From positions 1 to 11,678 of the forward strand of contig JAEWAA010000418.1 in the NCBI GenBank assembly GCA_023391955.1: a stretch of DNA of 11,678 nucleotides, in the 5' to 3' direction. Below, one piece after another: positions 7,259 through 11,678 of this stretch; positions within the stretch are counted from its first letter, which is position 1, and each line of letters begins with the position of its first letter. This stretch comes from Bacillota bacterium (GTDB lineage: Bacteria > Bacillota > Bacilli > Paenibacillales > NBRC-103111). The position numbers and the translations under genes are program-made. The notes below the pieces were generated by a model. The model saw only the letters and a program-made list of their open reading frames with translations. It had not been told where the DNA came from and ran no database searches.

Positions 7259-8233
7259 ATGCGCAAAACTGTTACCAAAACCCTGCTTATGGGCACCCTG
7301 CTGGCTGTCGCCGCAGTGGGGGCCGGCTGTACCAAGGAGCCGGATTTGGCCAAAGAAAAAATGGAGCAGGCTTTTCTGAAGCAAAGCGAAGCCGCGGCGT
7401 ATTCCTTCTCGGGAAAAGCCACGATGAATATCCAACTGCCCTCTGAGGGGGCTAGCAAGAACCTGATTGCTTCCGCACTTAAAGGTATGCTGACCAAGGG
7501 TACTCTGGAATGGAGCGGCGCAGCTGCTTATGAGCCGGTCCGCATGGAGGCCGAACTGAAAAGCACTCCGGAGGGATCAACAACGGCCATGGCCCTGCCC
7601 TTATTGTTTAAGGATAACAAATTGTATCTGCAGCTTCCACTTTTAGGCAAGCAGAATGAAAGCTTTTCGTTGGATATGGCGGAGCTTTCGAGCCTCTCCG
7701 GACAAACCAGTCCCTTTACTCAGGATAGTCTGAAGGCTGCAGGCAAGCTGGTCTCCGAAGCCTTCCGTCTGCTGATTGCGGATGTGGACGCCAAATGGTT
7801 TGCTACTGTAGATGAAACAGAGCTGGCCGACGGGAGCAAAGTCCCGGTTTACCGTCTGGAGATTACGGACAAGAACAAAAGTGAAATTGAAACAGCCATT
7901 AAAGGCAAACTTCCAGAGCTTATTGACCGCCTGGCCGCAGCGGGAATTGCCGGGGAAACACAGGCTCAATCCTTGAAGTCTTCTGCCGCAGGTTTCATTC
8001 TTCAGGCGCCCGGTGAAATTTCCGTAGCCGTGGACCAGACCGGCTTTGTCCGCCGTGAGAACCTGCAGCTGGCCTTCAGCAGCACGGGAGCTAGCGGTGC
8101 ATCCGCCACAAATTCCATCAAGCTGGAGCAGTCCTTTGCCGACATTAACGGCACCCCCGCCTTCAAGCAGGAGCCGCCGGCCAACGCCCGGTCCTTGGGC
8201 GATATTCTGAAGCTGCTGATGCCCCAGAAGTAA
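7259..8233 (+). CDS. Predicted surface lipoprotein of unknown function
   Basis: A 324-residue lipoprotein. The signal peptide has a basic start (RKTVTK), a hydrophobic core and a lipobox ending VGAGC with Cys24, so the mature protein should be anchored on the outer face of the membrane. After a short helical stretch (about 27-47), the body alternates polar and hydrophobic residues as expected for a beta-rich domain: SGKATMNIQL near 51-60, a TLEWSGAAAYEPVRMEAEL segment, LFKDNKLYLQLPLLG, then VPVYRLEITDKNKSEIE and EISVAVDQTGFVRRENLQL. This resembles the concave-sheet fold of LolA/LppX-type lipoproteins, but that is inference. The ATG at 7259 follows AAGGAG by 12 bases, a rather long spacing; an in-frame TTG at 7235 lies before that site and is unlikely. 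It has its own promoter and terminator. Confidence 0.85.
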   Translation: MRKTVTKTLLMGTLLAVAAVGAGCTKEPDLAKEKMEQAFLKQSEAAAYSFSGKATMNIQLPSEGASKNLIASALKGMLTKGTLEWSGAAAYEPVRMEAELKSTPEGSTTAMALPLLFKDNKLYLQLPLLGKQNESFSLDMAELSSLSGQTSPFTQDSLKAAGKLVSEAFRLLIADVDAKWFATVDETELADGSKVPVYRLEITDKNKSEIETAIKGKLPELIDRLAAAGIAGETQAQSLKSSAAGFILQAPGEISVAVDQTGFVRRENLQLAFSSTGASGASATNSIKLEQSFADINGTPAFKQEPPANARSLGDILKLLMPQK

Positions 8234-8235
8234 TA

Positions 8236-8259
8236 AGGCCCTCCCGGGCCTGTTTTTTT
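8236..8259 (+). terminator. Intrinsic terminator of the lipoprotein gene
   Basis: Stem AGGCCC/GGGCCT (8236-8241 and 8246-8251) with a TCCC loop is followed by G and seven T residues, 2 bases after the stop codon. The next gene therefore probably needs its own promoter. Confidence 0.9.
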
Positions 8260-8372
8260 CAAGAAAACTGTCATGTTTTCGGACGCTGCAAGATATGGTT
8301 AATGATAGACTCTCCCAAGCTGTCCACCGCGTATGGGGGAGCCCTCCCGATTTTCGAGTTAGGAGTCGTTCT

Positions 8373-9497
8373 ATGAGAAGCAAACCGCGATTGTTAAAAC
8401 GTATTTTCCGCCATAGAGCGCCCCGGCTTATTCTGGGGATTGTGTTATGTATCAGCCTCTCCCTGGGCAGTGTGGCACCCGGTTCAGCGGAGCCCACTCT
8501 AGAAGAAACCCGCGCGCTGCTTCAGAAGGGACTTAATCTTGCGGAGCTGGATCAAGAGATTGCCCGTCTGTCTGCGCAAGACACGAAGCTTGCGGGCCAG
8601 ATTGCCGAAACGGAGCAAAGCATCGCCTCCAATCAGGAAAAAGTGGAGAAAACCCGCGAGCATGCCGGCAAGGTGCTGCGCGCCTATTATATGGGTGAGC
8701 GGGTGAACATCTGGATGCTGGTGCTTTCGGCACGTTCCATGTCCGACGCCATCTCCATCTACGAATATTTCAATCTGCTGGTCCAGAACGATCACCGCAC
8801 ACTGAACGCTTATTCGGACTCTTACAACAGTCTGGTGACCTCCCGTGAGCTTCTGCAGAAGGAGCGCCAGGAACTAGCCGATGTGAAAGCCTCCTTCCTT
8901 GCCCAGCGGGAAAAAGCGGTGACTATTGCCCAGGAAATTGAAACGGTCATTGCCACTAGTCCTGACGGGGAAACCCTCCGCCATGAGCTGGACCGATTTA
9001 CGGTTGAGTGGAAGGAAAAAGGCGTGCCCATGTTCCGCAAATATCTGGCTTCTATTTCGGAAGCCATGCAAAGCCTGCCTGAGCTATTAACCGGCAAAAA
9101 CGCAAGCACCTATATTAAGGATATTGATTTTAAAACAGGCAGTATGGTTTTCGAAATTTCGGACACGGATCTGACCACCTTCTTCCGCTCCAAAAACCCG
9201 CTGTTCAATAATATCAGCTTCCGGTTCGAAAATGACGAGCTGTTCGCCTCCGGCCGTGAGGACGGTGTGGATGTTTCCATCAAGGGGCATTATACCATTG
9301 AAAACAAAACCGTAAACAAGCTGCAGTTCCATGTGGATCAGCTAACGTACAGCAGCTTCGTGCTTCCGGAAACCTCCAACCGGTCCCTGGAGGAGGAATT
9401 TGATCTGGGCTTTACGCCAAGCCTCTTCCTCAAAGGAATCAGTGTCACGGAGGTCAGCATGAAAAATAGTATACTGCGCCTGCGAATCAAGCAGTAA
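8373..9497 (+). CDS. Secreted coiled-coil protein, PcsB/CwlO-like N-terminus, novel C-terminal domain
   Basis: A 374-residue protein exported by a long basic signal peptide (hydrophobic core about 18-33, likely signal peptidase I cleavage after GSA at 39). Residues about 42-190 form heptad-rich helices around the motif LRAYYMGERVNIWMLVLSA (102-120) and a YEYFNLLVQND segment (130-140), closely resembling the coiled-coil domain of the peptidoglycan-hydrolase regulators PcsB and CwlO. The usual CHAP or NlpC/P60 hydrolase domain is absent. Instead residues about 248-374 form a beta-rich module that looks like YpmS (DUF2140) or LmeA-type lipid-binding domains; that comparison is inference. The ATG at 8373 has AGGAG 7 bases upstream; an in-frame ATG at 8295 has no ribosome site and would add 26 residues ahead of the signal peptide. 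A non-enzymatic envelope role, such as an FtsEX-type partner or a lipid binder, is possible but unproven. Confidence 0.85.
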   Translation: MRSKPRLLKRIFRHRAPRLILGIVLCISLSLGSVAPGSAEPTLEETRALLQKGLNLAELDQEIARLSAQDTKLAGQIAETEQSIASNQEKVEKTREHAGKVLRAYYMGERVNIWMLVLSARSMSDAISIYEYFNLLVQNDHRTLNAYSDSYNSLVTSRELLQKERQELADVKASFLAQREKAVTIAQEIETVIATSPDGETLRHELDRFTVEWKEKGVPMFRKYLASISEAMQSLPELLTGKNASTYIKDIDFKTGSMVFEISDTDLTTFFRSKNPLFNNISFRFENDELFASGREDGVDVSIKGHYTIENKTVNKLQFHVDQLTYSSFVLPETSNRSLEEEFDLGFTPSLFLKGISVTEVSMKNSILRLRIKQ

Positions 9498-9506
9498 ACG
9501 TGAAAA

Positions 9507-9542
9507 ACCCGCGTTGCCTTTTGGGGCCCGCGGGTCTTTTTT
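9507..9542. terminator. Bidirectional terminator between convergent genes
   Basis: Stem ACCCGCG/CGCGGGT (9507-9513 and 9529-9535) with a 15-base loop that can pair further (GCC/GGC) is followed by C and six T on the plus strand and preceded by five A. It can therefore end transcription from both the coiled-coil gene on the left and the binding-protein gene on the right. Confidence 0.88.
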
Positions 9543-9590
9543 GTGTGCAGATATGTGGTTGATAATCGATGATAGCGGATGAAAGTAGAG

Positions 9591-10913
9591 TTACGGCTTG
9601 CGGTCTTCCAGTTTCCAGGACTTGTCGGTGTGCTCCATCAGTGTTTTGACTGTATTCTCCGTTTTCCACAGCTTGACCAGTTCCTTCTGGAGAGCGGACA
9701 AACTTTTGGAGGTTTCGGAGGTGATGGGCAGCACTCTGCCTTGGCTGATCAGCCAGTCAAAGGACTTGATCTGCTCGTCTCCCTTAAGCGGGACAAGGCT
9801 GTAAGCCGGGATTTGGGCGGGCAGCATCTGGGCGTCCGTCCAGAAAGCAATTTCACTCTCCGGTGTGGTCAGCTCCTTGATCCAGTCCATCAGCAGCTTG
9901 GTGTGCGGAGAACGGGAGGAGACGGTGAAGCTTCTGCCCTTCAACCAGACGGTTTTCTGGTCATTGCCGACCAGGACCGGAATGGAGGCCATTCCCAGAT
10001 TCGTATCTGCGGCACGCTGCTTGTACTCGGAGACAGTGGTGATCATAGCGGCAATTTGCCCCTTGGCCAGCAGCTCCCAAGGCGACCAGGTTGCTGAGGG
10101 CAGCGGATAATTCTTGGGGAAAACCTTGCCTGTCCAGGTTTCCTCCTGGGGCGCAAGGAAATTCTCCAGCCGCTTCTGCGCCTCGGCGTCGTTGGTCCAC
10201 ACTTCCTCTTTGCCCAGCCAGCCGGAAGTCAAAGAAGAAGCCGCCGCAATAAAGGCATACGGATCCTGAGGATCGAAATAGAGGCCGTACCGGCCATCCT
10301 CCGGCTTCATCAGCTGCTTATTCCACGCCAGCAGCTCGTCGCCTGTTTCCGGCGCGCGGGACAGCTTGTTGTCCGATGCGGTTTTTTTGTTCCAGACCAG
10401 GATATACGGATCAACATCCTTGGGTACACCCCATATGTAGCCGTTCCATTTTACCTGATTCATGAGCTTGGCAATCCGGACATTCTGCTGGTCCGTGGAG
10501 AAGAATTCCCCTACCGGCTGCAGGAAGCCCAACGCGGCAAACTCCTGGACCCAATCATTGTCCAAGAGCATCAGATCCGGTGCTTCCCCCAACTGGGCGG
10601 CCTTCTTCCACTTCTCGTACGCCTCCAGCTGTGAAACATTCTCGATCTGGATGTCAATGCCCTCATGCATTTCCGAAAACCGCTTGGCCATACGGGAGAA
10701 CAGGTCGTATTCCCGGGAATCCATTGCGACGGCTACCTTGATGACTTGGCCGCCTTCTGTGGAATCGCTTCCGTTCGCAGCCGAACGGGAGCTGGGAAGG
10801 CCTGTTGCTGTGGAATCACCGCCATTGCTCCGTGTACCGACGCACTGGCTGAAGACGAGAGCGGAAAGCCCGAAGATGCAAAGGATAATAAGCAAACCCT
10901 TTTTCTTTGTCAA
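9591..10913 (-). CDS. Orphan extracellular solute-binding lipoprotein (SBP family 1, sugar-type)
   Basis: Receptor of the type used by carbohydrate ABC importers, 440 residues. A KKK start, hydrophobic core (7-21) and Cys24 suggest a lipoprotein, although the lipobox FSQC is unusual: Gln at -1 replaces the normal small residue. A Gly/Ser/Thr-rich tether runs to about 55. Family 1 marks follow: IKVAVAMDSREYDLFSRM near 58-75, GIDIQIENV near 85-93, APDLMLLDNDWVQEFAALGFLQP at 111-133, and NGYIWGVPKDVDPYILVWNK at 157-176; later a KGQIAAMITTVSEYK segment. The start is TTG at 10913: AAGGAG lies 9 bases upstream and an in-frame stop just before it excludes a longer form. No permease or ATPase gene is nearby and it is flanked by its own promoter and terminator, so it must use distant permeases or act as a sensor. 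The ligand is unknown. Confidence 0.9.
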   Translation of the reverse strand: MTKKKGLLIILCIFGLSALVFSQCVGTRSNGGDSTATGLPSSRSAANGSDSTEGGQVIKVAVAMDSREYDLFSRMAKRFSEMHEGIDIQIENVSQLEAYEKWKKAAQLGEAPDLMLLDNDWVQEFAALGFLQPVGEFFSTDQQNVRIAKLMNQVKWNGYIWGVPKDVDPYILVWNKKTASDNKLSRAPETGDELLAWNKQLMKPEDGRYGLYFDPQDPYAFIAAASSLTSGWLGKEEVWTNDAEAQKRLENFLAPQEETWTGKVFPKNYPLPSATWSPWELLAKGQIAAMITTVSEYKQRAADTNLGMASIPVLVGNDQKTVWLKGRSFTVSSRSPHTKLLMDWIKELTTPESEIAFWTDAQMLPAQIPAYSLVPLKGDEQIKSFDWLISQGRVLPITSETSKSLSALQKELVKLWKTENTVKTLMEHTDKSWKLEDRKP

Positions 10914-10949
10914 CGATCAACTCTCCTTTCATTTCCACCCCCGCCCTAT

Positions 10950-10958
10950 ATCATAACA
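10950..10958 (-). promoter_or_regulatory. Extended -10 promoter of the orphan binding-protein gene
   Basis: On the minus strand TGTTATGAT (10958-10950) matches the extended -10 consensus at eight of nine positions, and no recognisable -35 lies 17 bases further up. The start would be near 10943, about 30 bases before the TTG start codon. The missing -35 suggests help from an activator. Confidence 0.5.
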
Positions 10959-10997
10959 TAAAAAATCTGACGTTGGACGTATTATTTTTGGAGAACA

Positions 10998-11025
10998 GTC
11001 GAAAATCAGGGACTTTTTGTCGAAA
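10998..11025. repeat. Paired GTCGAAA direct repeats, 21 bp apart
   Basis: GTCGAAA occurs at 10998-11004 and 11019-11025, two helical turns apart, at about -55 to -82 from the predicted start of the binding-protein gene. The spacing and position fit an activator site, but the repeat is short. Confidence 0.35.
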
Positions 11026-11033
11026 TTGTTCCG

Positions 11034-11063
11034 GTTTTTAGGGCTTATAACCCATTTAAAAAC
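11034..11063. repeat. Imperfect inverted repeat
   Basis: Arms GTTTTTAGGG and CCC-ATT-TAAAAAC pair around the loop CTTATAA, with a 3-base bulge. No T-run follows on either strand, so it is not an intrinsic terminator. Its role is unknown. Confidence 0.4.
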
Positions 11064-11116
11064 AGGTGCCCGGGAATGGCGGATGTTCCGGCTGCTCCTT
11101 TACCGCATTATTGTGC

Positions 11117-11306
11117 GTTCTAACGAATCTCACAGCGCTTATTTCGTGGAAAAGTGGGGGTTTGTAAACGTAACGAATCTGAGCCACGCTATTGCTTATG
11201 CCGGGGCTCCTTTCAGCGTCTTTTTGCCGGAATAAGGTGTCTCAGATTCGTTACAACCGGAAGATGGGCTAAATGGATGAAATAGCGTGGCTGAGATTCG
11301 TTAGAA
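11117..11306. repeat. Nested palindromic repeat: four TAACGAATCT units in mirror order
   Basis: Four copies of a roughly 25-bp unit beginning TAACGAATCT are present. Two are on the plus strand (11121-11130 and 11171-11180, exactly 50 bp apart). Two are on the minus strand (11253-11244 and 11303-11294, again 50 bp apart). Both inverted pairs share one centre, 11212. After the core, the units continue like AGCCACGCTATT, best kept in the second and fourth. The outer pair shares TTCTAACGAATCTCA and the inner pair GTAACGAATCTGAG, so partners resemble each other more than neighbours. No transposase, clear terminal duplication or protein code was seen. It could be a REP/MITE-like element, an operator array or a structured RNA. 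Confidence 0.8.
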
Positions 11307-11375
11307 AACCCTCGTCCCAGTTTTTCCTGCCCGACTGTCCGCTAGCTCCCCCATTGCCCGCCTCTATTCAACAGC

Positions 11376-11404
11376 TTGATCATTTCTCCTGAATGTGATA
11401 TTTT
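11376..11404 (+). promoter_or_regulatory. Candidate promoter for the 11512 gene
   Basis: TTGATC (11376-11381), a 17-base spacer ending in TGA, and TATTTT (11399-11404) give an extended -10 promoter with four of six matches in each hexamer. The predicted start near 11411 leaves a leader of about 100 bases that contains the hairpins described next. Confidence 0.45.
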
Positions 11405-11418
11405 GTAAAAAACAATAT

Positions 11419-11487
11419 CGGTGTGAAGCACATACCGCTTCGATACGGGATGCTCTTTTGGGAGTAGACGTGTTGAGGCGGTTTTTT
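11419..11487 (+). promoter_or_regulatory. Candidate leader attenuator: competing antiterminator and terminator hairpins
   Basis: The terminator stem ACCGCTTC/GAGGCGGT (11434-11441 and 11475-11482, one G-U pair) is followed by a T-run to 11487. Its 33-base loop holds a smaller hairpin (11451-11456 with 11461-11466). The first half of the terminator overlaps a 7-bp hairpin, CGGTGTG/CATACCG with loop AAGCA (11419-11437), so the two cannot form together. This is the usual layout of transcription attenuation. No known riboswitch or T-box sequence was recognised. Confidence 0.55.
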
Positions 11488-11511
11488 GTTCACAGAAATG
11501 GGGGCGGGTGG

Positions 11512-11678
11512 ATGGGCTTATTTGACCGAGTGTACGAAGGTTGGCTGCAGAAGCAAGTGGAGGAGGAACAAAATCCGAGAAGACAGGAGCTTCTGCGTAA
11601 GGGGTTGGGGCATGGGACGACGGAATTTCTGCGCACCATCTGGTTCCCTGTTATTGGGAGTCTTGAGCATCTGTATCC
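11512..11678 (+). CDS. Unknown protein, N-terminal 55 residues (continues past the window)
   Basis: An open frame from ATG at 11512 runs off the right edge. The visible part reads like a soluble protein: MGLFDRVYEGWLQKQVEEE at the start, a charged helical stretch with RRQELLRKGLGHG, then TTEFLRTIWFPVIGSLEHL. There is no signal peptide or clear membrane segment. The ribosome site is purine-rich (GGGGGCGGG just upstream) rather than a canonical GGAGG. An overlapping frame from an ATG at 11498 also stays open, but its translation is rich in Cys, Trp and Arg and looks non-coding. The gene follows a candidate promoter and attenuator. I do not recognise the family and assign no function. Confidence 0.65.
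   Translation, partial: MGLFDRVYEGWLQKQVEEEQNPRRQELLRKGLGHGTTEFLRTIWFPVIGSLEHLY

Noticed and set aside
7643..8497. A 284-codon minus-strand open frame across the lipoprotein gene and the start of the coiled-coil gene
   Set aside because: It runs through a strong terminator and opposite two genes with good starts; its translation has no recognisable motif.
11163..11176. A catabolite-repression (cre)-like sequence TGTAAACGTAACGA
   Set aside because: The right half fails the cre consensus at three positions, and the sequence is explained by the repeat unit beginning at 11171.
11017..11235. A 72-codon plus-strand frame in the right-hand gap
   Set aside because: No convincing ribosome site, and it runs through the repeat units, whose symmetry reflects DNA or RNA structure rather than protein.
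11450..11467. A five-codon leader frame (M-L-F-W-E, stop) inside the attenuator loop
   Set aside because: A Phe-Trp leader peptide would be attractive, but there is no real ribosome site and so short a frame is expected by chance.

Overview
The window looks like chromosome of an endospore-forming, Gram-positive bacterium, most likely Paenibacillus or a close relative. This rests on Bacillus-type purine-rich ribosome binding sites, lipoprotein signals, an RsfA-type sporulation regulator next to a ketopantoate reductase gene, and an oppA-oppB-oppC operon order. No database search was possible, so family names come from motifs read in the translations.

Layout. Positions 1-3408 (minus strand) hold the 5' half of an oligopeptide ABC importer operon: lipoprotein binding protein (oppA), a strong intercistronic hairpin, and the permeases oppB and oppC; oppC runs off the left edge. 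An AT-rich 471-bp gap (3409-3879) probably carries the opp promoter and holds a perfect GlnR/TnrA-type consensus site. Next, still on the minus strand, come panE-like ketopantoate reductase, an RsfA-like regulator and a MidA-like (DUF185) SAM-dependent methyltransferase. A terminator lies behind each of the last two, so these look like short transcription units rather than one operon.

The plus strand takes over at 7259 with two envelope genes: a lipoprotein of unknown function, with a well-formed promoter and terminator, and a secreted protein with a PcsB/CwlO-like coiled coil but no hydrolase domain, whose C-terminal module may be lipid-binding. A bidirectional terminator (9507-9542) separates these from a minus-strand orphan family 1 solute-binding lipoprotein with an extended -10 promoter.

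The right end (10914-11511) is non-coding and the most unusual part. It holds four copies of a TAACGAATCT-based repeat arranged symmetrically about position 11212, then a candidate promoter and a leader RNA with two mutually exclusive hairpins, one followed by a U-run, just before a partial gene of unknown function at 11512.

Most genes are ordinary housekeeping, transport and envelope functions. No CRISPR array, tRNA, rRNA, transposase or phage gene was seen. The best candidates for new biology are the nested palindromic repeat, the leader attenuator, the coiled-coil fusion protein and the possible nitrogen-control site upstream of opp.
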